DNA of 64,000 nt from CALINF01 sp039990395 (GCA_039990395.1 JBDXFZ010000139.1:248001-312000); one strand, 5' to 3'. Shown: positions 8,125-18,091, counted from the first letter of the stretch. Notes: a model not told the origin generated them from the sequence alone. Translations and numbers: made by a program.

Positions 8125-10839
8125 ATGTCTGCTAAATCCGCACCGCTCGTCCTTGTTGATGGCTCGTCCTATCTGTACAGGGCATTCCATGCACTGCCGC
8201 CACTGACCAATTCGAAAGGCGAGGCCACCGGAGCGGTTAAGGGGGTTATCAGCATGTTGAGGCGCTTGCAGAAAGATTATCCCGACAGCCCGGTTGTGGT
8301 TGTCTTTGACGCCAAGGGGAAGACCTTCCGCGACGAAATCTTCGAGAACTATAAAGCTCAGCGCCCACCGATGCCCGACGAGCTTCGCGAGCAGGTGGAG
8401 CCGATCCACGCGATTGTCAGGGCAATGGGCTTGCCGCTTCTGTGTGTGCCAGGCGTTGAGGCTGACGATGTTATCGGCACGCTTTCAACACAGGCGAGCA
8501 TTGAGGGTAGGGCGGTGATCATATCCACTGGCGACAAGGACATGGCTCAACTTGTGGATGCCAACGTGACACTGGTGAACACCATGACTGACACAGTAAT
8601 GGATGAGGCGGGGGTTGTTGAAAAATTCGGTATCCCAGCTGAGCTCATCATCGACTTACTGGCCCTTATGGGTGACAAAGTCGATAACATCCCGGGTGTT
8701 GCGGGTGTGGGAGAGAAAACAGCGCTCGGGTTATTACAGGGTCTGGGCTCTATCGAGCAGATCTACTCAGCGCTTGATCGCGTCAGCGAGCTTGAGTTTC
8801 GCGGCGCAAAGACAATGGCAGCTAAGCTCGAGGCGGAGAAGGCCAATGCTCTGTTGAGCTATGAACTGGCGACCATTAAGCGCGATGTAGCGCTTGAGGA
8901 AACGCCTTCCACGCTAGTGAACAGCTCGCCGGATCGTGATGAGCTGGTTCAGTGGTATACCCGGATGGAGTTCAGAACCTGGCTGGATGAGCTATTGGGG
9001 GAGGCCGAGCAAGCGCCAGCCGTAACCTTGGAGTCTCGCCACGAGTTGGTTACTACGCAGAGCGAACTCGACATTTGGCTGGCGCGGTTGGAGCAGGCGG
9101 AAGTCTTCGCATTTGACACCGAAACTACCAGCTTGAACTACATGGAAGCTCAAATAGTGGGCGTGTCATTTGCCGTCGACGCTGGAGTAGCAGCCTATGT
9201 GCCGCTGGCTCATGATTATCTGGGTGCGCCGGCTCAGTTGGACCGTGAAGAGGTTTTAGCCAAGCTGAAGCCTTTGCTGGAAGATCCCAAGCAAAAAAAG
9301 CTGGGGCAGAATCTCAAATACGATGCCAGCGTTCTGGCCAATCACGGCATTTTTATGCGCGGAATCGCGTTCGATACCATGCTCGAATCCTACGTACTTG
9401 AATCCACAGGCACACGGCATGATATGGATAGCCTGTCGCTTAAGTACCTCGGTCACAAGACTATTCACTTTGAAGATATCGCGGGCAAAGGCGCGAAGCA
9501 GTTGACCTTTAACCAGATCAAGCTGGAGGAGGCGGGGCCGTATGCTGCTGAGGATGCCGATATCACTCTGCGACTCCATCAGGTGTTATGGGACAAGTTG
9601 GAACAGATACCCAGCCTGCTCAACGTTTTTGAGTCGATAGAAGTACCGCTGGTACCCGTGCTGTCAAAGATTGAACGACAGGGCGCCTTACTCTCTCGAG
9701 AGCTGCTTAATCAGCAAAGCATTGAGCTTGGTGAGCGTTTGCAGGAGTTGGAGCAGGGCGCCCACGATCTGGCAGGTCAGGCGTTCAATCTGGGTTCGCC
9801 CAAGCAGCTCGGGGAAATACTATTTGGCAAGCTGGAACTGCCTGTCATCAAGAAAACACCGAAAGGCGCCCCGTCTACCGCGGAGGACGTGCTTGCCGAG
9901 CTCGCGCTGGACTACCCATTACCCAAGCTACTGCTGGAGTATCGTAGTTTGAGCAAGCTCAAGTCGACCTATACCGACAAGCTGCCAGAAATGATCAACG
10001 CCAGAACTGGTAGGGTTCATACGTCCTATCATCAGGCGGTAACGGCAACCGGCCGTCTGTCGTCGTCCGACCCCAATTTACAAAATATCCCGATCCGCAC
10101 ACAGGAGGGTAGGCGCATACGCCAGGCCTTTATCGCACCCACTGGTTTCAGAATCCTGGCTGCGGACTACTCTCAAATCGAGTTGCGAATAATGGCGCAT
10201 CTATCGGGTGACGAGGGTTTGCTCAGTGCATTCAATGAAGGGCTAGACGTCCACACGGCAACTGCCGCAGAAGTCTTTGAGACAGGACTAGACCAGGTGT
10301 CCGGAGATCAGCGACGTAAAGCCAAGGCCATCAACTTTGGACTGATCTACGGCATGTCGGCATTTGGCCTTGCCAAGCAACTGCATTTGGGCCGTAAAGA
10401 GGCGCAAGACTATATTGATAGGTACTTTGCCCGTTATCCCGGGGTACAGGATTATATGGATAGAACGCGCGAGCTTGCGCGGGAGCAGGGCTTTGTTGAA
10501 ACCCTGTTTGGTCGTCGTCTGTACCTGCCTGAAATAAACGCGCGTAACAAGATGCGCGCGCAGGCCGCTGAGCGAACAGCGATAAACGCACCGATGCAGG
10601 GAACCGCTGCGGACATTATTAAGATTGCCATGTTGGAGGTTGATCAATGGCTGGATTCATCGAACGCCGATGCACGCATGATTATGCAAGTGCACGACGA
10701 GTTGGTGCTGGAGGTAGCTGACAGTGCTGTTGAATCAATTAGTGCACAGGTATGCGAGCTCATGTCGGGAGCAGCTGCACTTGATGTACCGCTAGTGGTG
10801 GAAGCCGGGGTAGGGGACAACTGGGATGAGGCACACTAA
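8125..10839 (+). CDS. polA: DNA polymerase I
   Basis: Fills gaps during repair and removes Okazaki primers. The 904-residue protein has all three domains. The 5'-nuclease domain (about 1-300) shows EADDVIGT and [10 protein letters not shown]. The 3'-5' exonuclease domain (about 315-500) keeps its acidic motif [10 protein letters not shown] near residue 330, so proofreading should be intact. The polymerase domain has motif A DYSQIELR (near 682), motif [15 protein letters not shown] (near 730) and motif C VHDELV (near 856). Downstream come a structured intergenic region and engB, the arrangement known from enterics and Pseudomonas. Confidence 0.98.
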   Translation: MSAKSAPLVLVDGSSYLYRAFHALPPLTNSKGEATGAVKGVISMLRRLQKDYPDSPVVVVFDAKGKTFRDEIFENYKAQRPPMPDELREQVEPIHAIVRAMGLPLLCVPGVEADDVIGTLSTQASIEGRAVIISTGDKDMAQLVDANVTLVNTMTDTVMDEAGVVEKFGIPAELIIDLLALMGDKVDNIPGVAGVGEKTALGLLQGLGSIEQIYSALDRVSELEFRGAKTMAAKLEAEKANALLSYELATIKRDVALEETPSTLVNSSPDRDELVQWYTRMEFRTWLDELLGEAEQAPAVTLESRHELVTTQSELDIWLARLEQAEVFAFDTETTSLNYMEAQIVGVSFAVDAGVAAYVPLAHDYLGAPAQLDREEVLAKLKPLLEDPKQKKLGQNLKYDASVLANHGIFMRGIAFDTMLESYVLESTGTRHDMDSLSLKYLGHKTIHFEDIAGKGAKQLTFNQIKLEEAGPYAAEDADITLRLHQVLWDKLEQIPSLLNVFESIEVPLVPVLSKIERQGALLSRELLNQQSIELGERLQELEQGAHDLAGQAFNLGSPKQLGEILFGKLELPVIKKTPKGAPSTAEDVLAELALDYPLPKLLLEYRSLSKLKSTYTDKLPEMINARTGRVHTSYHQAVTATGRLSSSDPNLQNIPIRTQEGRRIRQAFIAPTGFRILAADYSQIELRIMAHLSGDEGLLSAFNEGLDVHTATAAEVFETGLDQVSGDQRRKAKAINFGLIYGMSAFGLAKQLHLGRKEAQDYIDRYFARYPGVQDYMDRTRELAREQGFVETLFGRRLYLPEINARNKMRAQAAERTAINAPMQGTAADIIKIAMLEVDQWLDSSNADARMIMQVHDELVLEVADSAVESISAQVCELMSGAAALDVPLVVEAGVGDNWDEAH

Positions 10840-10900
10840 TTTGGCAGTCAAGAAAAACACCGGCCCGGGGAACTAAGGTCAGTACGGCAGGTCAGAGTTA

Positions 10901-11018
10901 GGGTAGCAAATGCTGCTACCTGGCATTCATGTCTTCATGAACTGCCTAGTAAGTCTCTTCCCCCAGAGACTCTAGCTGGCCTGGCCATCGATTCCCCTGT
11001 CGATTGCCAGGCTTTTTT
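10901..11018 (+). ncRNA. candidate small RNA between polA and engB
   Basis: About 118 bases fold on paper into a row of hairpins. Hairpin 1 is 10902-10920 (GGTAGCA/TGCTACC, 5-base loop). Hairpin 2 lies near 10922-10945 (TTCATG/CATGAA). Hairpin 3 is 10952-10971 (AGTCTCT/AGAGACT, loop TCCCCC). The fourth is the terminator at 10980-11018 with loop TTCCCCTG. Spot 42 (spf) of enterics and ErsA of Pseudomonas occupy this same polA-engB gap. The two C-rich loops could pair with Shine-Dalgarno sequences. I found no convincing promoter, so a polA 3'-UTR product is the alternative. Confidence 0.6.
10980..11018 (+). terminator. Rho-independent terminator after polA / small RNA
   Basis: CCTGGC-ATCGA pairs with TCGAT-GCCAGG (one mismatch), with an 8-base loop, followed by C and six T at 11013-11018. 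The T-tract is on the + strand only, so it ends transcription from polA and/or the small RNA and not from engB. Confidence 0.85.
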
Positions 11019-11068
11019 ATTGGCGCACCCTACATTCAGATAGATAAGATTGTATCGGGGTCCGCTAC

Positions 11069-11749
11069 TTACGTACTGCAGACGTCATCCTCGATGGCAC
11101 CATCCAGTACGCTGCTGTCTGTGAGCCAACGATTCAATACACTGATCAGTTCCTCGTGCCCTGTGTGTTTTAGGGCAGAGAAAAGCTGTACGCTCACGAG
11201 CTCAGCGTGTGGCTTCAGCGATGAGCGAACTTGCAGCAGCGTACTTTTAGCAGGGCCTTTCTTCAATTTGTCTGCTTTGGTAAGCAAAATATGCACTGGC
11301 ATTGACGCAGCTAGCGCCCAGTCCAGCATCTGCTGGTCGAATGGCTGCATGGGGCGGCGCACGTCAACTAGCAAGATCAAGCCCCTCAAGCTTTCCCTGC
11401 GCTGCAAATAGTTTTCGAGTTGACGGGTCCATTTCCGTTTTACTGCTTGGGGTACCTTCGCGAAGCCGTACCCAGGCAGGTCTACCAACCTTTGGGACTC
11501 CGTCATTGTAAAAAAATTAAGGAGCTGGGTTCGGCCAGGTGTTTTGGAGGTTCTGGCGAGCTTCTTGTTATTTGTTAAGCTATTGATTGCACTAGACTTT
11601 CCGGCATTTGATCGGCCGGCAAATGCGACTTCCCAGCCCGTGTCAGGCGGGCATTGAGACAGCTTGCTAGCGCTCGTGAGGAACTCTGCCTGGCGATAAT
11701 TAGGGGCAACAGGGGTTGGTAGGCTGTCATCGGAGCCTGGCATATTCAT
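11069..11749 (-). CDS. engB: ribosome biogenesis GTPase EngB/YihA
   Basis: Essential small GTPase needed for large ribosomal subunit assembly. The P-loop GRSNAGKSS follows the typical lead-in WEVAFA; the switch region has [10 protein letters not shown]3 is DLPGYGFA, and G4 is LTKADK. The frame is open further upstream, but ATG at 11749 (or 11743) gives a normal-size product of about 226 residues. It converges on polA across the small-RNA gap and is divergent from the cytochrome c5 gene, the order also seen in Pseudomonas. Confidence 0.93.
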   Translation of the reverse strand: MNMPGSDDSLPTPVAPNYRQAEFLTSASKLSQCPPDTGWEVAFAGRSNAGKSSAINSLTNNKKLARTSKTPGRTQLLNFFTMTESQRLVDLPGYGFAKVPQAVKRKWTRQLENYLQRRESLRGLILLVDVRRPMQPFDQQMLDWALAASMPVHILLTKADKLKKGPAKSTLLQVRSSLKPHAELVSVQLFSALKHTGHEELISVLNRWLTDSSVLDGAIEDDVCST

Positions 11750-11783
11750 CGTGGATCGCCTTTTTTGGCAGGGGTATCTCGTA

Positions 11784-11789
11784 TATAAT
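11784..11789 (+). promoter_or_regulatory. probable -10 box upstream of cytochrome c5
   Basis: A perfect TATAAT lies about 80 bases before the cytochrome c5 start, in the divergent engB/c5 gap. The T-run at 11761-11766 sits at the right distance for a -35 but matches poorly, so an activator may be needed. Confidence 0.45.
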
Positions 11790-11867
11790 GCCACAGCTTT
11801 TTTTCGCCTTATATCAATCGCTTGCGATTACTGTTTGGCAAATCCCCCAAGTTGACAGAGGTATGTG

Positions 11868-12161
11868 ATGAAAAAGTCATTGATACTAGCCCTGGCGGTG
11901 TTTGCAGCCAGCGCGATGGCTGAGCCCAACATGGAAAAATACAACAAGAGCTGTGCCATCTGCCATGCATCTGGAGCGGCCAATGCCCCCAAGACGGGTG
12001 ACGCAGCAGCCTGGCAGCCTCGTCTGGACAAAGGGATGGACGTTCTGGTGGCCTCGGTAAAGAGCGGCCTCAACGCCATGCCGCCAAAAGGTATGTGTTT
12101 TGACTGCACTGACGAAGAATACAAGGCGATGATTGATTATATGGCCAAGCCTGCGCAATAA
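11868..12161 (+). CDS. cytochrome c5-type monohaem cytochrome
   Basis: Small periplasmic electron carrier. A signal peptide ends at ASAMA (residues about 1-18); the haem site CAICH lies near residue 30 and the axial Met is likely within NAMPPKGMC. The extra Cys pair (MCFDC) is typical of cytochrome c5. ATG at 11868 is preferred over the in-frame GTG at 11865 because GAGG at 11858-11861 is 6 bases away. With the following cytochrome c4 it is a plausible donor to the terminal oxidase encoded at the left end. Confidence 0.88.
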   Translation: MKKSLILALAVFAASAMAEPNMEKYNKSCAICHASGAANAPKTGDAAAWQPRLDKGMDVLVASVKSGLNAMPPKGMCFDCTDEEYKAMIDYMAKPAQ

Positions 12162-12197
12162 GCGCTTCCGCGACATAGAATTATTTTTGGACTGAAC

Positions 12198-12833
12198 ATG
12201 AAGAAGACTCTTTTGTTATGCGGCCTGCTGGCAGGCTGGACTCACGCTGTTATGGCTGCCGACCCTGTACTGACAGGAGATGCCGCTGCTGGCAAAGACA
12301 AGTCTGTGCCCTGTAGCGCTTGTCATAACGCAGATGGAAACAGTGCGGTGCCTACTTTCCCCAAGCTTGCAGGCCAGGGTGAAAAGTATCTGGTTAAGCA
12401 AATGAAGGATATTCGCGATGGTGCGCGCCCGGTGCCCACAATGGCGGGGCAGGTTGATAATATGTCGGACCAGGACCTGGCAGACATAGCCGCTTTTTAT
12501 GCTAGTCAACCAGTTTCAGGCGCTCAGGCAGACCCTGCGTTGGTGGCGCTGGGTGAGAAAGTCTACCGTGCCGGCGTAGCAGAGCGCAGCGTTGCAGCAT
12601 GTATTGCCTGTCATTCGCCTAACGGTAAGGGTAATGCCCCCGCCGGATTTCCCTCACTCTCGGGTCAACACGCAGAGTACATAGCAGGCCAACTGAAGAT
12701 GTACCGCCAAGGCTATGAAGACCCTGCCGGGCGAACCAATGATGGCGACGCCATGATTATGCGCCTTACAGCATTTGGTTTGAGTGACATGGAGATTGAG
12801 GCCGTTTCAAGCTACGCGGCTGGCCTTAAGTAA
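12198..12833 (+). CDS. dihaem cytochrome c4
   Basis: Two-haem periplasmic c-type cytochrome of 211 residues that shuttles electrons to terminal oxidases. After a signal peptide (cleavage after VMA, about residue 20) the protein repeats one domain twice, with haem sites CSACH and CIACH and conserved GQ(H/G)xxY segments (GQGEKYLVKQM; GQHAEYIAGQL). It lies between cytochrome c5 and dsbA and is followed by a strong terminator. A cc4-dsbA pairing is known in Pseudomonas. Confidence 0.93.
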   Translation: MKKTLLLCGLLAGWTHAVMAADPVLTGDAAAGKDKSVPCSACHNADGNSAVPTFPKLAGQGEKYLVKQMKDIRDGARPVPTMAGQVDNMSDQDLADIAAFYASQPVSGAQADPALVALGEKVYRAGVAERSVAACIACHSPNGKGNAPAGFPSLSGQHAEYIAGQLKMYRQGYEDPAGRTNDGDAMIMRLTAFGLSDMEIEAVSSYAAGLK

Positions 12834-12850
12834 TTTAAAACCCGTCGGCA

Positions 12851-12878
12851 AAGGTGGCCAGCGGCCACCTTTTTTTTC
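12851..12878 (+). terminator. Rho-independent terminator after cytochrome c4
   Basis: AAGGTGGCC pairs perfectly with GGCCACCTT around a 3-base loop and runs into eight or more T. It separates the c5-c4 unit from dsbA. Confidence 0.95.
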
Positions 12879-12940
12879 GTGAGATGAACACGTCAGCTAT
12901 TTTGCTGTCATACCACTACGAGAACTCGTTGGAGAAAAAT

Positions 12941-13579
12941 ATGCTAAAGCGTTTGTTGTTGCCTGTTGTTTTGCTGTGTGCGTCAGCCACTGCTGTTGCT
13001 CAGGATGATCAGAACTGGCAGGAAGGGACGCACTACGATGTCATCACGCCAGCTATCCGCACCGCGAATCCAGATAAAATCGAAGTTGCTGAATTTTTCT
13101 GGTACGGCTGTGGGCACTGCTACACCTTCGAGCCTCTGGTTGGCCAGTGGAAGAAGACATTGGCTGAAGACGTGGAATTCCGTGGCTCCCCGGCAATCTG
13201 GAACCAGCAAATGGAACTACACGCGCGTGCTTACTATTCCGCTGAAGTGTTGGGCGTGTTGGACACCATGAACCTGGTGGTTTTCCAGGCCATGAATGTC
13301 GATCGCAAACGGCTTGGTAGTGAAGAAGAGATAGCCAAATTGTTCGCCGCGCACGGTGTCGATGAGGCGGAATTCTCCAAAGCATTTAACTCATTTGGTG
13401 TGAGTAGTCAGGTACGCCAGGCCGCTGCGCGAGCGAAGTCCGCCAAGATTACAGGAACGCCCGAGATGATGGTCAACGGCAAGTATCGCATCAGCACCCG
13501 CAAAGCCGGTAATCAAGCAAATATGCTCAAGATTGCAGACTTTCTTGTTGCTAAAGAACGCGCCGCTGCCGGCTCCTAG
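12941..13579 (+). CDS. dsbA: thiol:disulfide interchange protein DsbA
   Basis: Periplasmic oxidase that introduces disulfide bonds into exported proteins. The 212-residue protein has a signal peptide ending near VAQ (residue about 21), the active site CGHC at Cys57-Cys60 in EFFWYGCGHC, and the cis-Pro loop ITGTPEMMV. The open frame extends upstream through the terminator of the previous gene; ATG at 12941 is chosen because the signal peptide begins there and GGAG precedes it. Confidence 0.95.
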   Translation: MLKRLLLPVVLLCASATAVAQDDQNWQEGTHYDVITPAIRTANPDKIEVAEFFWYGCGHCYTFEPLVGQWKKTLAEDVEFRGSPAIWNQQMELHARAYYSAEVLGVLDTMNLVVFQAMNVDRKRLGSEEEIAKLFAAHGVDEAEFSKAFNSFGVSSQVRQAAARAKSAKITGTPEMMVNGKYRISTRKAGNQANMLKIADFLVAKERAAAGS

Positions 13580-13615
13580 GTCGGCTACCTTACTGGTTAA
13601 CGCCGCGCGCGTTAC

Positions 13616-14233
13616 TTACATACCGTTGGTGTAAGTGGCAAGGCTCGCCTTGCCGCTGGCACGTATCCCTTCGAATGCGATTGCGTATTCCCTAAGCAAT
13701 TCCAAACAATACACAAGACGGCCGCTGAGATAGGTGTGAGATCTTGTGTCGTTGTCAGCGTCGTTAGCATTGAACACCTTGGCCGCATGGCGAATGATTA
13801 AATGCTCTGGGAGGTAGCACAAGCGACTGTTTTTATAGCTGCTGGTACGCAGTTCGTTAACGGGGTAAGCCCCTCCTTCTGAGGTCGAGACTGTCACAAT
13901 CAGTGCCGGCTTGTGCGCTAACTCACCTCCGCCAGCCCACAGGAGGAAAAAATTTTTCAGTCCCGAGGGCACCATCCCATGCCACTCTGGTGAAATTACT
14001 ACGAACGCGTCACAGCTACTTACCGACTCACTCAGCGGGGCCAAAATCCCCTGCCATTTGGGGTCACCTGTCCAGATTCCCTCATCCCAGAAGGGCAGGG
14101 GATTGCCGGCAAGATCGTACAGCCAGGTCTCGTCGCACAGCTGTTGTGATTGCAAAACCGATTCAATATGCCTGGCGATGCGGCCGCTCTGTGAATCCTC
14201 ACGATGGCTGCCGCAAATAATGCCGATTTTCAT
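13616..14233 (-). CDS. NAD(P)H-dependent FMN reductase family protein
   Basis: Flavodoxin-fold reductase of 205 residues. The FMN phosphate loop is visible at the N-terminus (GSHREDSQSGRIARHI), as is the family stretch VVISPEWHGMVPSGLKNFF, which resembles PEYNxSxPxxLKN of NADPH:FMN and quinone/chromate reductases. The physiological substrate cannot be told. It is transcribed alongside the cysteine synthase gene, separated by 22 bases, so the two may be co-expressed. Confidence 0.8.
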   Translation of the reverse strand: MKIGIICGSHREDSQSGRIARHIESVLQSQQLCDETWLYDLAGNPLPFWDEGIWTGDPKWQGILAPLSESVSSCDAFVVISPEWHGMVPSGLKNFFLLWAGGGELAHKPALIVTVSTSEGGAYPVNELRTSSYKNSRLCYLPEHLIIRHAAKVFNANDADNDTRSHTYLSGRLVYCLELLREYAIAFEGIRASGKASLATYTNGM

Positions 14234-14255
14234 AGCAGTTTCCTGATGTCGTTAA

Positions 14256-15263
14256 CTAAATATCCAGCCACTCTGGCACAGGTAGTCCTTTGTTGTGCAG
14301 GTAAACCGGGTTGAAGAGTTTGCTCTGATAGCGCTGACCGTAATCACAAAGAATAGTGACGATAGTGTGTCCGGGGCCCATTTCTTTGGCGAGCCTTACA
14401 GCACCTGCGATATTCACGCCTGCCGATCCGCCAAGGCACAAACCTTCGTGCTTTAGCAGATCAAAGACGAAGGGAAGTGCTTCTTTATCGGGAATGGCGT
14501 AGGAAGTATCTATCTCTGCTTCAGCGATATTGGCCGTAACGTGATTGATGCCGATACCTTCCATGATGGAGTTACCCTCGCTAGGTGCTAGCTCTCCTGT
14601 GCGGAAGAAGCTGTCCAGCGATGCGCCTTCGGGGTCAGCAAGACCGATACGAATGTTCTTGTTGCGCGCCTTGAGCGCGCGCGACACGCCGGCAAGCGTT
14701 CCACCGGTGCCCACAGCGCAGATAAAGCCATCTACGTTACCGTCTGTCTGTGCCCAGATCTCGGCGCCTGTTGTGTCGCGATGAATTCCCATATTCGCCA
14801 GGTTGTCGAACTGGCGTGCCCACACAACACCGTGCTGCTCGCTCTGCGCAAGTTTGGTCGCCAGTCTCTCAGCCGTGTGAATATAGTGATTGCTGTCGTT
14901 GTAGGACGTTGCGGGGACCAGATGTAAATCGGCGCCCAGTAGTTCCAAAGAATCAATTTTCTCCTTGGACTGGCTCAGTGGCATCACCACGGAACTGCTA
15001 TAACCCAGCGCGTTAGCGATCAAGGTAAGGCCGATTCCCGTGTTGCCGGCAGTTCCCTCCACGATGCGGCCGCCTGGCTCCAGTTCGCCGGCTTGCTCCG
15101 CGGCACGAATAATGCCCAGCGCAGTGCGGTCTTTTACTGACCCGCCCGGATTAAGGAACTCGGCTTTGCCCAGAATTGTGCAGCCAGTGGCTTCCGATGC
15201 CTGCCGCAAGTGCAATAGGGGGGTATTACCAATCAGTTGCGTAACGTCTGAGGAGAAAACCAA
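14256..15263 (-). CDS. cysteine synthase A-type PLP enzyme
   Basis: Makes L-cysteine from O-acetylserine and sulfide, or a close relative of that reaction. Family features: IGNTPLLHL near the start, PLP lysine in NPGGSVKDRTA, phosphate-binding GTAGNTGIG, and CAVGTGGTLAG. An ATG at 15302 would add a short hydrophobic extension. The TTG at 15263, with TTGGAG eight bases before it, gives the usual N-terminus just before DVTQLIGNTP, so I use it; this choice is uncertain. Cystathionine beta-synthase-like specificity cannot be excluded. Confidence 0.85.
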   Translation of the reverse strand: MVFSSDVTQLIGNTPLLHLRQASEATGCTILGKAEFLNPGGSVKDRTALGIIRAAEQAGELEPGGRIVEGTAGNTGIGLTLIANALGYSSSVVMPLSQSKEKIDSLELLGADLHLVPATSYNDSNHYIHTAERLATKLAQSEQHGVVWARQFDNLANMGIHRDTTGAEIWAQTDGNVDGFICAVGTGGTLAGVSRALKARNKNIRIGLADPEGASLDSFFRTGELAPSEGNSIMEGIGINHVTANIAEAEIDTSYAIPDKEALPFVFDLLKHEGLCLGGSAGVNIAGAVRLAKEMGPGHTIVTILCDYGQRYQSKLFNPVYLHNKGLPVPEWLDI

Positions 15264-15449
15264 CGCGCCGACTCCAAAAATGATGGCTGGCCAGTATGCC
15301 ATAGCGCCGCATCCCGGTCAGTGTTGATGAATTTGGACGCTGGCGTCGAAACTAAAAATTGCGAATAACCCGCGACCTGTGGGTAGATGGCTCGCCTGAC
15401 GATGCTTGGTGGGATAAAGTAGGGCGCAATTTTAGGGGAGGGATAGACG

Positions 15450-17297
15450 TTGAACAAAGTGTTGCTTCTGGTAGGTGTTGTACTGGTCGTCTTTGGCCTT
15501 TCGCTGGACTGGTTGTTGGGTGGAAACAATACCCCGACACTGCCGGATTCAGAGCCAGCAAGCCTGCGCTACACCACTTCCGGGCCGATCATTGGAGTGG
15601 CGGGTGAAAAAAGCACGCTCGCCTGGTTGGGGGTTCCTTATGCGTCACCACCGGTAGGTGATTTGCGTTGGCGCGCACCTCAACAGCCGGTGCCCTGGTC
15701 TGAGGTTCGTCCAGCACTTGCGCACGGAAACGTTTGCCCGCAGTTTCCCAGCCCGCTATCGGGTTTGCCGACGGAAAGCGGCGATACAATATTGGGTGAT
15801 GAGGACTGCCTGACGCTAGACATTTATGTGCCGCGAGATGCATCGCCCGAAAATCCGTTGCCAGTGATGTTCTGGATTCATGGGGGTGGTAATACAGTCG
15901 GCAGTGGCAGCGGCTATCCTGGAACTGATATAGCTGCTGAACGTGACGTAGTCCTGGTGTCTATCAACTATCGCCTTGGCATTCTGGGGTGGCTCAGCCA
16001 CCCTGCGTTGCGCGAGGATGCACGTAATCCCGGGGGCGCGTCGGGTAACTTTGGCGTTCTCGATATGATCATGGCGCTGCAGTGGGTCCACAACAATATT
16101 GCGAGCTTCGGCGGAGACCCGGGCAACGTCACTATTTTCGGTGAATCGGCTGGCGGGCGGAATGTGTTTGCGTTACTGGCTTCTCCCCAAGCAAAGGGTC
16201 TATTCCATAAGGCGATAGCCCAGAGTGGCAGTGTGGGTACCAGCAATCGGTCGCGCGCTGAGAACTTTGTTGATGACCCTAAGCCAGGTCACGCTAACAG
16301 TGGTCGTGAGGTGTTGGCGAAATGGTTAATGGCTAATGATCGCGCGGCGGACGCAGATCAGGCCCGTTCGCTACAGACTTCGCTTCCAGGTGATGAGCTT
16401 GCCTCTTTCATGCGTGAGCTGTCGGCAGAACAATTGCTGTTGCCACTGCAGGCGTCACAGGCCCGGCATGGTATTCCTCAGCACTTTCGAGATGGCACTG
16501 TCTTACCCTCAGAGCCATTGCTGCGTGTGTTTGCGCAGCCTTCGCAATGGAATCGTGTGCCATTAGTTACGGGAAGCAATCGCGATGAGATGAAGCTCTT
16601 TCTAGCAGTGAATGATAATTATGTGAATCAGCTCTTCGGGGCGATTCCGGTTATCCGCGATAAAGCGCGATATGAGTTGGTGGCGAGCTATCTCAGTGAC
16701 CGCTGGAAAGCGATGGCGGTGGATGAAGTTGCCGCGGTCATACAAGAGTCCGGTGCGGATGTGCCCGTATTTGCTTATCGCTTTGACTGGGACGAGGGGC
16801 CCAGTAACTGGCTTGTGGACTATCCAACACTATTGGGCGCTCCCCACGGCATGGAACTGGATTTCCTTTTTGGCCCTATGGTGAGCCGCGCGGTTCCAGG
16901 CCTCTTCAACGAAAAGAATGCGCCAGGTGTTGCGCAGCTGTCCTCAGCAATGCTGAGTTATTGGACTCAGTTTGCCTATACCAGTGACCCTGCCAGAGGC
17001 CGCGCGGGTGAGTTACCCCAGTGGCGCTCCTGGGTCAGCAGCGCAGGGAAGATGATGCTACTGGATACTGATGCTGGGGGCGGCTTGCGCCTGAGCGATG
17101 AGGGAGTGACTGTGGCGGCACTCAAGCAGCGACTCAAACAGGATTCACAGATTACGGATGCTCGAAATTTGTGCGAAATGTATGTTCGATTGTTCCTCGA
17201 TAATGGCGGTATTGATGACTTCTATGACAATACAGAATACCAGGCCATGGGCTGCGGTGACTTCCCGCCGTGGTCTTTGACCGCCGAGCCATTGTGA
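15450..17297 (+). CDS. type B carboxylesterase (alpha/beta hydrolase)
   Basis: Large esterase of the carboxylesterase/cholinesterase/para-nitrobenzyl esterase family, 615 residues. An N-terminal hydrophobic segment (about 4-22) acts as signal or anchor, so the enzyme is probably periplasmic. The oxyanion loop WIHGGGN, the nucleophile elbow FGESAGG, a candidate acid in SNRDEM and the catalytic His in APHGMEL are present. The start is TTG at 15450 with a strong GGGGAGGG just upstream. Substrate unknown. It is divergent from the cysteine synthase gene. Confidence 0.88.
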   Translation: MNKVLLLVGVVLVVFGLSLDWLLGGNNTPTLPDSEPASLRYTTSGPIIGVAGEKSTLAWLGVPYASPPVGDLRWRAPQQPVPWSEVRPALAHGNVCPQFPSPLSGLPTESGDTILGDEDCLTLDIYVPRDASPENPLPVMFWIHGGGNTVGSGSGYPGTDIAAERDVVLVSINYRLGILGWLSHPALREDARNPGGASGNFGVLDMIMALQWVHNNIASFGGDPGNVTIFGESAGGRNVFALLASPQAKGLFHKAIAQSGSVGTSNRSRAENFVDDPKPGHANSGREVLAKWLMANDRAADADQARSLQTSLPGDELASFMRELSAEQLLLPLQASQARHGIPQHFRDGTVLPSEPLLRVFAQPSQWNRVPLVTGSNRDEMKLFLAVNDNYVNQLFGAIPVIRDKARYELVASYLSDRWKAMAVDEVAAVIQESGADVPVFAYRFDWDEGPSNWLVDYPTLLGAPHGMELDFLFGPMVSRAVPGLFNEKNAPGVAQLSSAMLSYWTQFAYTSDPARGRAGELPQWRSWVSSAGKMMLLDTDAGGGLRLSDEGVTVAALKQRLKQDSQITDARNLCEMYVRLFLDNGGIDDFYDNTEYQAMGCGDFPPWSLTAEPL

Positions 17298-17332
17298 GCG
17301 TTCTCGATGTCTTAATGCTAGTTGGCGCTTAC

Positions 17333-17809
17333 TTACTCTGAAACATGCGTCATAGGCAGTGCGGTGCGCTGTACAACCCTGCGTAGCTCGAAGCTTGAGT
17401 GAACGCCAGTCACGCCCGGAATTCGGGTGAGCTTGCCTAGCAGAAAGCGTTCGTAATATTCCATGTCTGGTAGCACGGCTTTTAGCAAGTAGTCGGCGCT
17501 TTGACCTGTGACCACAGAGCACTCCATCACTTCCGGAAATTCGATGACCTGTTCCTCGAATGCCTCAAAGCGCTCGGGCGTATGTCGGTCCATGGAGATA
17601 CCGATGTATGCCGTGAGCTTCAGGCCCAGGCGAGACTGATTGAGCAGCGTTACATGGGCGTCTATCAGCCCTGAGTCCTGTAACCGTTTGACGCGGCGTG
17701 AGCAGGGCGTTGGCGACAGGCCAACGGCCTCGGACAACTCCAGATTACTGATGCGACCATCGCGTTGCATGATATCCAGAATTCGACGATCGATACGATC
17801 AAGTTTCAC
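17333..17809 (-). CDS. Lrp/AsnC-family transcriptional regulator
   Basis: Leucine-responsive-type regulator of 158 residues. The N-terminal helix-turn-helix covers about residues 3-50 (DRIDRRILDIMQRDGR, then LSPTPCSRRVKRL), followed by the RAM ligand-binding/oligomerisation domain. GTG start with GGAG 8 bases upstream. It is divergent from leuA, with an inverted repeat in the gap, so it may regulate leuA or itself; this is an inference from position. Similarity to global Lrp is high in the DNA-binding part, but the ligand is not known. Confidence 0.9.
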   Translation of the reverse strand: MKLDRIDRRILDIMQRDGRISNLELSEAVGLSPTPCSRRVKRLQDSGLIDAHVTLLNQSRLGLKLTAYIGISMDRHTPERFEAFEEQVIEFPEVMECSVVTGQSADYLLKAVLPDMEYYERFLLGKLTRIPGVTGVHSSFELRRVVQRTALPMTHVSE

Positions 17810-17877
17810 ATTCTATCTCCGGCGTGAGTCATCTTAGAGGCCTCAATTCACTATCGCGCCCAATATTAGAGAAATAT

Positions 17878-17910
17878 CCTGCATTTTTCCATATTGTTAG
17901 TGAATGCAGG
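17878..17910. repeat. 8-bp perfect inverted repeat upstream of leuA
   Basis: CCTGCATT and AATGCAGG flank a 17-base AT-rich spacer. The position between a divergent Lrp-type gene and leuA makes an operator for that regulator plausible, but no consensus match is claimed. Confidence 0.55.
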
Positions 17911-18091
17911 CTTTATTACCCACGGAATGTAGAATACTTGCAGTATTTCACTAGTGGGAGACGACTATACTGTCTCTCTGGCTGGATGCGCCGTATGTGC
18001 TTGCCTTCAAAGGAGTTACCGCTCCTTGCGAGGGCTTTGTTGATCTCACGAGGTATCGACGGGTTAAATCCCGGCACCGCGCGACAGCCGC

